Shown here piece by piece: positions 24,973 to 33,303 of a stretch of DNA of 43,276 nucleotides (its first letter is position 1; every line of letters begins with the position of its first letter). Source of the stretch: JACZST01 sp964195155 (GTDB taxonomy: Bacteria > Actinomycetota > Acidimicrobiia > Spongiisociales > UBA5794). A program made the position numbers and the translations under genes. Location of the stretch: assembly GCA_964195155.1 (NCBI GenBank), contig CAXMOP010000068.1:1-43276 (forward strand). Reading direction: 5' to 3'. The notes beneath the pieces were generated by a model. That model was not told the DNA's origin. It worked only from the letters and a program-made list of their open reading frames with translations, and searched no databases.

Positions 24973-26190
24973 TCAGCGTTCAACGAGGCGATGCACCGTG
25001 CCGCCCGCCGTGACGAGCAGCAGCTCCCCATCCGGATCCACCCCGAAGGACGTCACGCCGCCAAACACTCCGGTCCGCTCGGTCCAGTCGAATACTTCGC
25101 CCGATGGCGCGATCGAGCGGATGAACCCCGAGCAGAAGTCGGAAAAGAAGTAGTGGCCGCGTAGCTGCGCGATGGCGTCCCCGCGGTACACGTAGCCGCC
25201 GGTGATCGAACACCCCTCCGGGTGGCGGTACTCGTGAACGGGGAAGGTAAAACCCTCATCTCCACAACGCGGATCGCTCCCAAAGCAATCGGTCCCCTCA
25301 TAAACCGGCCATCCCAGGTTGAGCCCACGATCGTCGACGGTGACCCGGTTGATCTCTTCCCGTGCATCCTGTCCCACGTCTGCAATCCACAGGTCGCGCC
25401 CGTCGAAGGCAAAACGCCACGGGTTGCGTACTCCGATCGCCCACACCTCGGCGGCCTCGAAGCCGTACTCGTCGGCCACGCCGTAGGGCGTCACCTCCGG
25501 ACCGACCTCGATCCGCAACATTGCGCCAAGCAGCGTGCCACCCTGTTGGCCGTGCCCAAAGCGGTCTCCGGCGCCGCCCCCGTCACCCATGCCTACGTAC
25601 AGGCTGCCGTCGGGTCCGAAGGCGATCATCCCGCCGTTGTGGTTACGGGCCGGCTGGGGGATGCGCAGAACGACCCGTTGTGACCCCGGGTCCGAACCGT
25701 CCCGTCCGTATCGGTATTCCACAACCCGCGTCGCGCCGTCCAGCCCGGTGTAGTTGACATACAGGAGGTCGTCGTGTTCGGGGTGGAAGGCGAGCCCGAG
25801 CAGGCCTCGTTCGCCACCGAACGACACCAGCTCTCGGATGTCGAGGAACACCTCGGGATCGCCGCCGTCGATCACCCAGATCTGGCCCGGTTGGTCCACC
25901 ACGAACAGCCTGCCCGCCGAGGCGGTCGCCAGCACCGGCTGAGCGAACCCCTCGACGATCCGGTCAAAGCCAAGCACCGTCTCCGCGATCGGGGTCGTTG
26001 TCGTGGTCGAAGCGCCTTGGGTCGTCGTCGTTGTCGTTGGCTCTGCGGTCGCCGACGTGGTCGGCGCTGCCGTCGCCGGCGTGGTCGGCTCTGCGGTCGC
26101 CGGCGTTTCCGACGTCGACGGCGTTGGTTCCGTGGTGCACGCCGCGATCACGACCGCCAACACCAGAAGCCCCGCGGCGAGCCGATTCAC
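24973..26190 (-). CDS. PQQ-dependent sugar dehydrogenase-like lipoprotein (GSDH domain)
   Basis: A 405-residue exported lipoprotein. The signal peptide ends in VVIAAC with Cys18 as the lipidation site, then a Thr/Ala/Pro-rich linker (about 19-65) typical of surface-exposed actinobacterial proteins. The rest is a six-bladed beta-propeller of the glucose/sorbosone dehydrogenase family: GERGLLGLAFHP, ARNHNGGMIAFGPDGSLYVGMGDGG, GVRNPWRFAFD, and a C-terminal HEYRHPEGCSITGGYVYRG. Such enzymes oxidise aldose sugars with PQQ, though many homologues have unknown substrates. GTG 26190 overlaps the stop of the transporter gene (GTGA). Confidence 0.9.
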   Translation of the reverse strand: MNRLAAGLLVLAVVIAACTTEPTPSTSETPATAEPTTPATAAPTTSATAEPTTTTTTQGASTTTTTPIAETVLGFDRIVEGFAQPVLATASAGRLFVVDQPGQIWVIDGGDPEVFLDIRELVSFGGERGLLGLAFHPEHDDLLYVNYTGLDGATRVVEYRYGRDGSDPGSQRVVLRIPQPARNHNGGMIAFGPDGSLYVGMGDGGGAGDRFGHGQQGGTLLGAMLRIEVGPEVTPYGVADEYGFEAAEVWAIGVRNPWRFAFDGRDLWIADVGQDAREEINRVTVDDRGLNLGWPVYEGTDCFGSDPRCGDEGFTFPVHEYRHPEGCSITGGYVYRGDAIAQLRGHYFFSDFCSGFIRSIAPSGEVFDWTERTGVFGGVTSFGVDPDGELLLVTAGGTVHRLVER

Positions 26191-28172
26191 CCGGATTCGA
26201 TCACGCCTGCTGCCGCAGCAGCCTCGTCGGCCTCAATAGCCGCCTGCCGACCCCGGTCTACGTCTACCGTCCTCAAGATCGCGATGCCGGCGATGAAAAA
26301 GACGATCAGGGCGAGGACCGCCGGTCGCGACGAGCCGAAGACGGCGACCGCAGCGGTGAACAGCAGCGGGCCGACGATGGCGGAGAACTTGGACATCACC
26401 GAGAAGAACCCGAAGAACTCGCCGGAAAGCGCGGTCGGCGACATCGATGCGTACAGGCTGCGGCTCAGTGCCTGCGACCCACCCTGTACCACGGCGACCA
26501 TGAATGCAAGCAACCAGAACTCGATGACCGAATCGAGAACGAAGCCCCACACCGCGATCACCGCGTAGACGATCAGGGCCAGCATGATGGTCCGCTTCGT
26601 CGTCATGGTCTCGGCGAGACCGCCGAACAGCGGCCGGCCGAGGACGGTTGCCAGCGCCAGCCCGACGATCTCCACGACGGCCAGCAGCGCAAGGATCATG
26701 ATCAAGTCGCTGACCCGTGCCGGGGCAAGGACCTCGGCCTCACCCATCACCATCATCGTCCCGGTCGACTCCGCGTCGACGCTGCCGGTGTTCTCGATCA
26801 GGAGGATGTGCTCACCCTCGCTCCCCGCAGACACGTCGATATCCACGCCATCGTGCACCGCCGCGTTGTATCCCTCGATGACCATCGGATCCCCATCGTC
26901 GCCGATGGCCGGGGTGAATCCCCCCGCTCCACCGATGAGGACCTCCCAGTTCGAACGATCCGGGCCCTCTGAATAGGCGATACGGACCGTCTTTCCGTTG
27001 AACGACAGGCGGTAGGCGTCTCCGATCTCCGAAGTCGCCGCATAGTCCCCGTCGACCTGCCAGGTGCCCAGGAGCTGTACGGCCTCGGAGTCAACGCCAT
27101 AGGTGCCCTCACCGACGGCGGAAATCGAGTCCACGTAGGGCGGCTGCGGCCGACCGGCAACGTCATCCTCGAGGATGAACTTCCCCCCGATTCCGACGAT
27201 TGGCAGCATCACCAGGTTCCACAGGATGAAGGCCAGAAAGAAGGCGCGGCGCGGTTCGTCCGGACTCGGGATCCTGCCAAAGATCACCGAGAACGGGATA
27301 CCAACGAACTGCACCAGCAGAATCGCCCCGATCAGCTCGATGGCGCCGAAGCCGAGTTCAGCGCCGTAGATGACCGCCACCCCGATGATGGTCCCGATCC
27401 CGTCGTTGTAGATGAGAAAGGCGATCAGGAACTTGAGCAGCTCCCGGTATTGGCGGAGATGGGAAAACGTGTCGCCGATCCGGGAGAAGGTGGTCGAGAA
27501 CAGACCGCCCGGCTCACCGGCGACTGCGGCGGGCGGCTCGGGCACCCGGCGCAAGATCGGGATCGAAAACACCAGCCACCACACCGCCACCGACAGGAAC
27601 GAAAGTCGGGTCCCCGTCGAGTTGCCGAGGGTGAAGATCATGATGACGTTGATCGCCAGGAGCAGGCCACCGCCGAGGTAGCCGACGGCAAAGCCGAGCG
27701 TCGATACCCGATCGACGTCTCTCGGCCTGGCGACGTGCGGGAGCAGCGAGTCGTAAAAGACGTTGCCGGCGGCAAACCCGATCCTGGCAACGATGAAGAT
27801 GACCGAGGCCAGCAGCCAATCGCCGGTGCCGACGAACACCAGGAGGGCGGTGAACCCGCTGCCGATCAAGACGGATATGGTCAGCAACTTCTTCTTGCCA
27901 CGTTTGAGATCCGAGATCGTTCCCAGGATCGGGGCAAACACGGCCACCAGCACGAGCGAGATCGACAAGGTCGCGGTCCAGTACGCGGTGGCCTGGGCCG
28001 CGGATCCCAGGGTGCGCCCCGCGACCTGGGAGTAATACACCGGCAGCACCGCGGCGAGGACCGTGGTGGCGAACGCCGAGTTGGCCCAGTCGTACAGGGT
28101 CCAGGCCCTGATGCGGCGCCGGTACTCCCCGTCATCGACGCCGCTGTAGCCGGCGATGACGCCATCGGTCAC
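26187..28172 (-). CDS. UMF1/Atg22-type MFS transporter with large inserted domain
   Basis: A 661-residue MFS protein of the UMF1 family: WTLYDWANSAFATTVLAAVLPVYY in the first helix and the FLIYNDGIGTIIGVAVIYG segment in the middle are diagnostic. Usual members are about 420-470 residues. The excess is a roughly 150-residue insert (about residues 335-485) between two transmembrane segments, rich in Gly, Asp, Ser and beta-strand-like sequence (for example GTWQVDGDYAATSEIGDAYR), which looks like a carbohydrate-binding-type beta-sandwich and should sit outside the cytoplasm. The substrate is unknown. GTG 28172 lies 16 bases after the hydrolase stop; the gene is coupled to the sugar-dehydrogenase lipoprotein. 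Confidence 0.88.
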   Translation of the reverse strand: MTDGVIAGYSGVDDGEYRRRIRAWTLYDWANSAFATTVLAAVLPVYYSQVAGRTLGSAAQATAYWTATLSISLVLVAVFAPILGTISDLKRGKKKLLTISVLIGSGFTALLVFVGTGDWLLASVIFIVARIGFAAGNVFYDSLLPHVARPRDVDRVSTLGFAVGYLGGGLLLAINVIMIFTLGNSTGTRLSFLSVAVWWLVFSIPILRRVPEPPAAVAGEPGGLFSTTFSRIGDTFSHLRQYRELLKFLIAFLIYNDGIGTIIGVAVIYGAELGFGAIELIGAILLVQFVGIPFSVIFGRIPSPDEPRRAFFLAFILWNLVMLPIVGIGGKFILEDDVAGRPQPPYVDSISAVGEGTYGVDSEAVQLLGTWQVDGDYAATSEIGDAYRLSFNGKTVRIAYSEGPDRSNWEVLIGGAGGFTPAIGDDGDPMVIEGYNAAVHDGVDIDVSAGSEGEHILLIENTGSVDAESTGTMMVMGEAEVLAPARVSDLIMILALLAVVEIVGLALATVLGRPLFGGLAETMTTKRTIMLALIVYAVIAVWGFVLDSVIEFWLLAFMVAVVQGGSQALSRSLYASMSPTALSGEFFGFFSVMSKFSAIVGPLLFTAAVAVFGSSRPAVLALIVFFIAGIAILRTVDVDRGRQAAIEADEAAAAAGVIESG

Positions 28173-28188
28173 TTCGGGCCCACCTTCC

Positions 28189-28974
28189 CTACTCCTTCAG
28201 CCACAATGCTCGCAGGGCCGATACCACCGCGGCGGGCTGCTCGATCGGAGTGACGTGTCCGGCCTCGGGGATGACCGTCAGGGTCGCTCCGGCAGCTTCC
28301 ACCATGTGCTGCGCGTCGGCGAGCGATGCGAGCCGATCATGTTCGCCAACGATCACCGCCACCGGAACCTGGGTATGAGCAAGCACCTGGGTGCGGTCGG
28401 CCCGATGCTTCATTCCTTCGAGCGCGGCAACCATGGTCTCGGTTGGCGTCGCCTCGATCATGGTGCGCAGCCGGCCCCGTACCCACGTCGGCGCCTGATC
28501 AGACACCAACGCCTGGATCAGGGTCGTTGCAAAGGGGGACCGTCCATCCTGAACCACACGCAACGCAGCCGCGTCGCGCCCGGCTTTGGCTTCGTCCGAG
28601 TCCGGTGTTGCCTTGGTGTCGAGCAGCGCGATCGATCGAACCCGATCCGGGTAGCGCTGGGCAAACGCAAGCGCGACATAACCGCCCATCGACAACCCAA
28701 CCAGATCCACTCCGGCGACCACCGAGGTCTTGTCGAGGAACACCGCCAGGTCGTCGGCGTGATCTTCCATCGTGAGCGCGGGCCGAATCGATCGTCCCGT
28801 GCCACCGAACCCGCGCAGGTCGACGGCGATGCAGCGGCGCAGCCCCCCGAGGTCATCCATCACCTCGCGCCACATCGTTGCGTCGAACGGGAACCCGTGG
28901 ATGAACAGGGCAACAGGACCGTCGCCCTCTTCGAGATAGTGGAAGGTGTTGTCGTTTGCTACCACATGCGGCAT
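28189..28974 (-). CDS. alpha/beta-hydrolase
   Basis: A 261-residue hydrolase. The nucleophile elbow GLSMGG (Ser in VDLVGLSMGGYVA), the oxyanion-region FIHGFPFD, the acid in VGEHDRLA and the catalytic His in EAGHVTPIEQP are all present. It resembles the 3-oxoadipate enol-lactonase/esterase branch, but the substrate is not determined. ATG 28974 begins the conserved N-terminus. It is first of a minus-strand run with the UMF1 transporter and the lipoprotein; a 15-bp inverted repeat lies upstream at 29016-29067. Confidence 0.88.
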   Translation of the reverse strand: MPHVVANDNTFHYLEEGDGPVALFIHGFPFDATMWREVMDDLGGLRRCIAVDLRGFGGTGRSIRPALTMEDHADDLAVFLDKTSVVAGVDLVGLSMGGYVALAFAQRYPDRVRSIALLDTKATPDSDEAKAGRDAAALRVVQDGRSPFATTLIQALVSDQAPTWVRGRLRTMIEATPTETMVAALEGMKHRADRTQVLAHTQVPVAVIVGEHDRLASLADAQHMVEAAGATLTVIPEAGHVTPIEQPAAVVSALRALWLKE

Positions 28975-29015
28975 CGGGGCATGTTCCCATACGACCGGCT
29001 ACACGCCACCGTTTG

Positions 29016-29067
29016 CCGTTCTTGCGTAGCAGACGGCCATATATCGCTCCTGGCTACGCAAGAACGG
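29016..29067. terminator. perfect 15-bp inverted repeat, possible terminator
   Basis: CCGTTCTTGCGTAGC (29016-29030) is exactly complementary to GCTACGCAAGAACGG (29053-29067) across a 22-base loop. It lies between the end of the MaoC gene and the start of the hydrolase gene on the same strand. There is no T-tract, so it may be a terminator, a regulatory site or a mobile-element relic. Confidence 0.45.
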
Positions 29068-29092
29068 ACATCACCAACCTGGCGGCGTCCGG

Positions 29093-29551
29093 TCAGACGG
29101 TGATGAACAGGGTGAGGACCTCGGCAACCATCGCCGGCTTCTCGGAGCCCTCGATCTCGATCGTGACCTCGTTGGTCGTGAGCCAGCGGCCGGTGCCCTT
29201 CTCTCGAACATCGACGAGCCGGGTCCTGCCTCGGATATTGCTGTCGACCTTTACCGGTTCGATAAACCGCACCCGGTCGACGCCGTAGTTCAGCATCATG
29301 ACGGTGCCCTCCGGCTTGACCATCCCCTCGGCAGCGAGCGCCGACACCAGCGACAGCGTCAAGAAGCCATGGGCGACGGTGGACCCGAGCGGTGTCTTCG
29401 CCGCCGCCTCCGGATCGGTGTGGATGAACTGGTCGTCGAGCGTGACTTCGGCGAAGGCGTCGATGCGATCTTGGTCGATGACCATCCAGTCGGAGACACC
29501 GGTCTCCTCCCCGACATGATCGACGAGCTCGGTTGCGGGAATGGTGATCAT
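29093..29551 (-). CDS. MaoC-type (R)-specific enoyl-CoA hydratase
   Basis: A 152-residue single hot-dog protein of the MaoC dehydratase family. The catalytic Asp and His lie in LDDQFIHTDPEAA with the conserved PLGSTVAHGFLTLSL following. It would hydrate trans-2-enoyl-CoA or a related acyl thioester in fatty-acid or PHA metabolism. ATG 29551 is preceded by GGAGG at good spacing, one of the few strong ribosome sites in the window, and a TACTCT box about 25 bases upstream. It is divergent from an SDR gene whose -10 box overlaps its own. Confidence 0.92.
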   Translation of the reverse strand: MITIPATELVDHVGEETGVSDWMVIDQDRIDAFAEVTLDDQFIHTDPEAAAKTPLGSTVAHGFLTLSLVSALAAEGMVKPEGTVMMLNYGVDRVRFIEPVKVDSNIRGRTRLVDVREKGTGRWLTTNEVTIEIEGSEKPAMVAEVLTLFITV

Positions 29552-29576
29552 CGGACCTCCCTCGGTAGCGGGGCAA

Positions 29577-29586
29577 AGAGTAGATT
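29577..29586. promoter_or_regulatory. overlapping divergent -10 boxes
   Basis: TAGATT on the plus strand (29581-29586) lies 7 bases before the SDR ATG, and TACTCT on the minus strand (29577-29582) lies 25 bases before the MaoC ATG. The two hexamers share two bases, so RNA polymerase can probably initiate in only one direction at a time. Confidence 0.45.
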
Positions 29587-29593
29587 GCCCGCC

Positions 29594-30376
29594 ATGGAGC
29601 TTGCCGACCGCGTCGTCATCGTTACCGGTGCCGGCAGCGGAATCGGCAAAGCGCTTGCCGCAAGATTCAGTGAGGAAGGCGCCGCCGGCGTCCTGGTCGC
29701 CGATATCGATAAAGCGGCTGCCGAGGCGGTCGCCGATGACATCGGTGGGATCGCCATCATGGTCGACGTCTCCTCGGAAACCGACAACGTCGCCATGATT
29801 GCCGCCGCCGAGGCGCGATACGGACCGATCGATCTGCTGTGCCTCAACGCCGGGATCTCCGTCGGTGGCAGTGTCGACGCCTCGAACGAGACATGGGAGC
29901 GGGCCTGGGCGGTCAACGTGATGTCCCAGGTCTACGGGGCAAGGGCGGTGCTGCCATCGATGCTCGAGCGTGGTTCGGGGTATCTGCTGCACACGGCAAG
30001 CGCGGCCGGGCTCCTCACCAATATCGGTGCCGCGCCGTACAGCGTCACCAAGCACGCCGTGGTGGCCCTGGCCGAATGGCTGGCCATCACCTACGGCGAC
30101 GCCGGGATCCGCGTGTCCTGCCTGGCGCCCGAGTTCGTCGATACCCCGATGCTCGACGGCCTCGCCGAGGTCTCGGCCGGCCTCCACAAACTCGCCGTCG
30201 AAACCAGCATCTCGACCGACCGGGTCGCAGACGCCGTCATCGATGGCATTCGCGAGGAGCGATTCCTCATCCTCCCTCATCCGTACGTTGGTGAGTACTT
30301 CGCACATAAGGCCGCCGACTACGACCGCTGGCTCGGCGGCATGCGCAAGATGCAGCGGAACCTGATTGAGGAATAG
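29594..30376 (+). CDS. short-chain dehydrogenase/reductase
   Basis: A 260-residue SDR. The Rossmann glycine motif is TGAGSGIG (residues 11-18), the structural NAG is LCLNAGIS, and the active site is Ser in LHTASAAG with Tyr-x3-Lys as PYSVTKHA. VNVMSQVYGAR and the C-terminal PDEFVDTPML-like LAPEFVDTPML are also typical. NAD(P)-dependent; substrate unknown. Pairing with the MaoC hydratase suggests an acyl-CoA or hydroxyacyl pathway. ATG 29594 is supported by TAGATT 7 bases upstream. Confidence 0.92.
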   Translation: MELADRVVIVTGAGSGIGKALAARFSEEGAAGVLVADIDKAAAEAVADDIGGIAIMVDVSSETDNVAMIAAAEARYGPIDLLCLNAGISVGGSVDASNETWERAWAVNVMSQVYGARAVLPSMLERGSGYLLHTASAAGLLTNIGAAPYSVTKHAVVALAEWLAITYGDAGIRVSCLAPEFVDTPMLDGLAEVSAGLHKLAVETSISTDRVADAVIDGIREERFLILPHPYVGEYFAHKAADYDRWLGGMRKMQRNLIEE

Positions 30377-30405
30377 ATCAGTAGATCAGTAGCCGAGTAC
30401 CGAAA

Positions 30406-30540
30406 TAGCCGAGTAGACGAGGCCGAAGTAGCCGAGTAGACGAGACCAACCCACTCGCACTGAAGCGAGCGCTACTCAAGCGAGCGAAGCGAGCGCACCT
30501 CAGCTACTCAAGCGAGCGAAGCGAGCGCTACTCAGCTACT
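30406..30540. repeat. direct and inverted repeats between convergent genes
   Basis: TAGCCGAGTAGACGAG occurs at 30406-30421 and 30429-30444. A 26-base unit starting GCTACTCAAGCGAGCG occurs at 30471-30496 and 30503-30528. GTAGCCGAGTAG (30428-30439) pairs with CTACTCAGCTAC (30529-30540) with one mismatch. Together they could form a long stem between the converging SDR and LLM genes. Confidence 0.6.
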
Positions 30541-30543
30541 TCA

Positions 30544-31545
30544 CTACCCCACCGCCGCGATGATGCCATCGCCGTAGGCGTCGAGGGTTCCGTCGACGTC
30601 GTCGTGCATCAGGTAGATGCCGAAATGGTCGACGCCCAGGTCCTTGAGCAGCAGCAGCTTCTCGATGTGGTCGTCGGCGGTGCCGAGCACACAGAACCGA
30701 TCGATGATGTCATCGGTGACGAAGTCGACGGATTCACTCTCCGCCCGACCGTGGTTGGCGTAGTCATAGCCCTCGCGCTCCTCGATGTAGTCGGTGAGGG
30801 CCTGGGGGACCTCGGACGAGTCAGCGCCGTAACGGTCGACGATGTCGGCGACGTGGTTGCCGACCATGCCGCCGAACCACCGGAGCTGATCGCGCTGATG
30901 CGCCAGGTCGTCGCCGACATAAGCGGGCGCAACGACCGCGATCGTGATGTCGTCGGGATTGCGACCCGCTTCCTCCGCGGCCTGGCGCACCGTCCCCATC
31001 ATCCACTCCAGGATCTGTGGGTCCGCCAGCTGGAGGACGAACCCGTCGGCGTGCCGGCCGGCGGTTGCCAATGCCTTGGGGCCGTAGCCGGCTACCCACA
31101 TGGGCAGATCCCAGCCCTCCTCGATCCACGGGATCTTGAGCTGCCGATCGTTGTACTCGACCGTCTCCCCGGCAACGAGACCCTTGATGACCTGCATCGA
31201 CTCCACCATTGCGTCGAGCGTCCTTGGTGGGCGCCCGATGTAGCGCAAGGCCGAGTCCCCACGGCCCATCCCGCAAATCGTGCGTGGGCCGTACATGTCG
31301 TTGAGGGTGGCGAAAAGCGACGCCAACACCGTCCAGTCACGGGTGCCCGGGTTGGTCACCATGGGACCAACGATCATGTGGTCGGTCTGGTCGAGCATCT
31401 GTGAGTAGATGACGAACGGCTCCTGCCAGAGAATGTGGGAGTCCCACGTCCAGGCGTGAGTGAAGCCGAGGTCCTCGGCCCGCTTGGTCAGCTCAACGAC
31501 GCGCGAAGCTGGCGGATTGGTCTGCAGCACGACTCCAAAATCCAT
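30544..31545 (-). CDS. LLM-class F420-dependent oxidoreductase
   Basis: A 333-residue luciferase-like monooxygenase-fold protein. The N-terminal MDFGVVLQTNPPASRVVELTKRAEDLGF, VGPMVTNPGTRDW and GMGRGDSALRYIG match the F420-dependent subgroup that I recall as TIGR03842, whose members are often near pyrimidine or hydantoin catabolism genes; none is nearby. F420 use is inferred from family. ATG 31545 has TAGCGT (31552-31557) 6 bases upstream, so it may have its own leaderless promoter although it also follows an SDR gene by 20 bases on the same strand. Confidence 0.88.
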   Translation of the reverse strand: MDFGVVLQTNPPASRVVELTKRAEDLGFTHAWTWDSHILWQEPFVIYSQMLDQTDHMIVGPMVTNPGTRDWTVLASLFATLNDMYGPRTICGMGRGDSALRYIGRPPRTLDAMVESMQVIKGLVAGETVEYNDRQLKIPWIEEGWDLPMWVAGYGPKALATAGRHADGFVLQLADPQILEWMMGTVRQAAEEAGRNPDDITIAVVAPAYVGDDLAHQRDQLRWFGGMVGNHVADIVDRYGADSSEVPQALTDYIEEREGYDYANHGRAESESVDFVTDDIIDRFCVLGTADDHIEKLLLLKDLGVDHFGIYLMHDDVDGTLDAYGDGIIAAVG

Positions 31546-31551
31546 GGCGTC

Positions 31552-31557
31552 ACGCTA
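31552..31557 (-). promoter_or_regulatory. -10 box TAGCGT of the LLM gene
   Basis: TAGCGT on the minus strand ends 6 bases before ATG 31545. It lies in the short gap after the SDR gene, so it would be an internal promoter of that operon. Confidence 0.4.
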
Positions 31558-31565
31558 CACGAGGT

Positions 31566-32330
31566 TCAGTCGACCAGGTACCCACCGTCGATGACGATCG
31601 TATCGCCGGTGTGGAACCGGGACGCCTCGGAGGCCAAGTACACGGCGATCCCGGCGAAGTCGTCCGGCCTTCCCCAGCGGCGCATCGACGTGCGGCCGAG
31701 CTGAGAGCGTTGAAAGCGCTCGTCGCTCATGATCCCGCTGGTCATGTCGGTCTCGATCCAGCCGGGAAGGATGGCGTTCGCCCTGATTCCGAATTTGCCG
31801 TACTCCACAGCGATCGATCGGATGAGCGCCGACACCGCCGCCTTCGACGCCGCGTACGGCGCCCCCCGCGGCATGCCCAGCACCGATGAAAGGCTGCTCG
31901 TTGCAATGAGCGACCCTCCTTCGCCGCGTTCCATCAGGTGGCGGAGCGCGGCGCGAAAGGTGAGGAAGACACCGAACTGGTTGACGCCGGACACCGCATC
32001 CCACTCGTCGGGAGAGACGTCGACGAAACGGTTTCCCCAAGCGATCACGCCGGCGTTTGCGAAACAGGCATCGACCTTGCCAAGGCGCTCGACGGTAGCC
32101 GCGAACGCTTCCTCGACACCGTCCTCGTCGCTGACGTCGGCGACCATGGCCTCGACCCGGGCGCCGTATCCGCGGAGGGTCTCCTCGGCCGCGGCATTCT
32201 TGTCGGCGTTTCTTCCCCAGATGCACACATCGGCGCCTGCTTCGGCGAGCCCTTCGGCCATGCCGAGCCCGATCCCGCCGTTGCCACCGGTAACGAGGGC
32301 CACGGTTCCGGTCAGGTCGAAAGCGTGCAT
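31566..32330 (-). CDS. short-chain dehydrogenase/reductase (classical)
   Basis: A 254-residue classical SDR: TGGNGGIG glycine motif (15-22), CFANAGVI, active-site Ser in IATSSLSS and Tyr-x3-Lys as APYAASKAA, and the C-terminal DTIVIDGGYLVD typical of gluconate dehydrogenase-like and 3-oxoacyl-ACP reductase-like members. Substrate unknown. ATG 32330 has TACGCT (32338-32343) 7 bases upstream. It leads a two-gene run with the LLM oxidoreductase. Confidence 0.93.
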   Translation of the reverse strand: MHAFDLTGTVALVTGGNGGIGLGMAEGLAEAGADVCIWGRNADKNAAAEETLRGYGARVEAMVADVSDEDGVEEAFAATVERLGKVDACFANAGVIAWGNRFVDVSPDEWDAVSGVNQFGVFLTFRAALRHLMERGEGGSLIATSSLSSVLGMPRGAPYAASKAAVSALIRSIAVEYGKFGIRANAILPGWIETDMTSGIMSDERFQRSQLGRTSMRRWGRPDDFAGIAVYLASEASRFHTGDTIVIDGGYLVD

Positions 32331-32337
32331 GGCATCG

Positions 32338-32343
32338 AGCGTA
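32338..32343 (-). promoter_or_regulatory. -10 box TACGCT of the SDR-LLM operon
   Basis: TACGCT on the minus strand ends 7 bases before ATG 32330; no Shine-Dalgarno sequence. Confidence 0.45.
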
Positions 32344-32403
32344 CTGCGCGGCGCCCAGATGACCGGACGGCGACGATAAACCGTGACTAGCCCACGCTCC
32401 AGT

Positions 32404-32409
32404 TACCGT
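32404..32409 (+). promoter_or_regulatory. -10 box TACCGT of the nuclease-like lipoprotein
   Basis: TACCGT ends 6 bases before ATG 32416, which supports that start over the upstream in-frame start at 32383 and over GTG 32409. Confidence 0.45.
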
Positions 32410-32415
32410 GAGCAC

Positions 32416-33297
32416 ATGCGAGATCTGGTGGCACTCGTCGTGGTGATCGGGGTGGTCCTGGCCGCATGCAGCAGCGAATCTTCCCCGACGACGATCGAAG
32501 TCGACGGCGCCGATGGATCATCCACCTCCATCACGATTCCCGAAGACACCGAGCACGGCATCGTCTCGGACGTCGTCAACGGTGACACGGTCGCGGTGAT
32601 GATCGGAGAGGAGCCCCAGATCATCCGCCTCGCCGGTATCCGCGCACCACAGGGAGGAGAGTGCTACGCGGCCGAAGCGAGCCTGGCGGTCTCCCAGGTG
32701 GCGGCGGGCCGCAACGTCGCGGTGGTCGGCGACGGCATCGACGGTGACGGGACACCAATCCGCTACCTCATCATCGAAGGCGACATTCCCGTGCTGATCA
32801 ATGTAGAGCTGATCGGACTCGGTGCTGCGGTCGCTCTCCACGGCCATGAGCTCGCCGGGGACTTCCTCCGCGTCAACGAGCGCGCCTACGCGTCGGGGAA
32901 GGGGATGTGGGGCACCTTCGTGTGCGGGCACCCGGAGGGGAGAGTCTCCCCGGATCGTCCGCAGCTGCGAATCGATGCGGTGAACGTGCCGGCGGCAGGT
33001 GCGACGGGAGAGACATCCATCGACATCGTCAACCAGTCATACACCGAGGTCGCCATCGACGGCTGGACATTGCGCGACGCCGGCAACACTTCGAGCTTCG
33101 CCTTTCCCGGTCCGCTGGTGCTTGCCCCCGGCGATCTGGTGAGCGTCGCGGTGAGCTGCGATGCCGAAGGCACCGGTGGATCCGCCTGGTGTGTCGATCC
33201 CGACCTGTGGTCGGCCGGCGGAAATACCCTGATCATCCAGGACGGGTTCGGCAACGTCGTCGAGCGCTTCGTGCATGAGGTGATCGAAGCGCCCTGA
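32416..33297 (+). CDS. lipoprotein with degenerate SNase domain and lamin-tail domain
   Basis: A 293-residue exported lipoprotein; the signal peptide ends in VLAAC with Cys18 as the lipidation site. Residues about 48-180 follow the staphylococcal thermonuclease fold (NGDTVAVMI, IIRLAGIRAP, C-terminal AYASGKGMWG). Asp57 of NGDTV and Arg71 are kept, but the D-T-P-E stretch that carries the other metal ligand and the general base reads R76-A-P78-Q79, so both acidic residues are lost. Residues about 195-290 resemble a lamin-tail (LTD) beta-sandwich, common on secreted nucleases. It may bind nucleic acid without cutting it. Placed alone between divergent and convergent neighbours. Confidence 0.82.
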   Translation: MRDLVALVVVIGVVLAACSSESSPTTIEVDGADGSSTSITIPEDTEHGIVSDVVNGDTVAVMIGEEPQIIRLAGIRAPQGGECYAAEASLAVSQVAAGRNVAVVGDGIDGDGTPIRYLIIEGDIPVLINVELIGLGAAVALHGHELAGDFLRVNERAYASGKGMWGTFVCGHPEGRVSPDRPQLRIDAVNVPAAGATGETSIDIVNQSYTEVAIDGWTLRDAGNTSSFAFPGPLVLAPGDLVSVAVSCDAEGTGGSAWCVDPDLWSAGGNTLIIQDGFGNVVERFVHEVIEAP

Positions 33298-33303
33298 CGA
33301 ATG

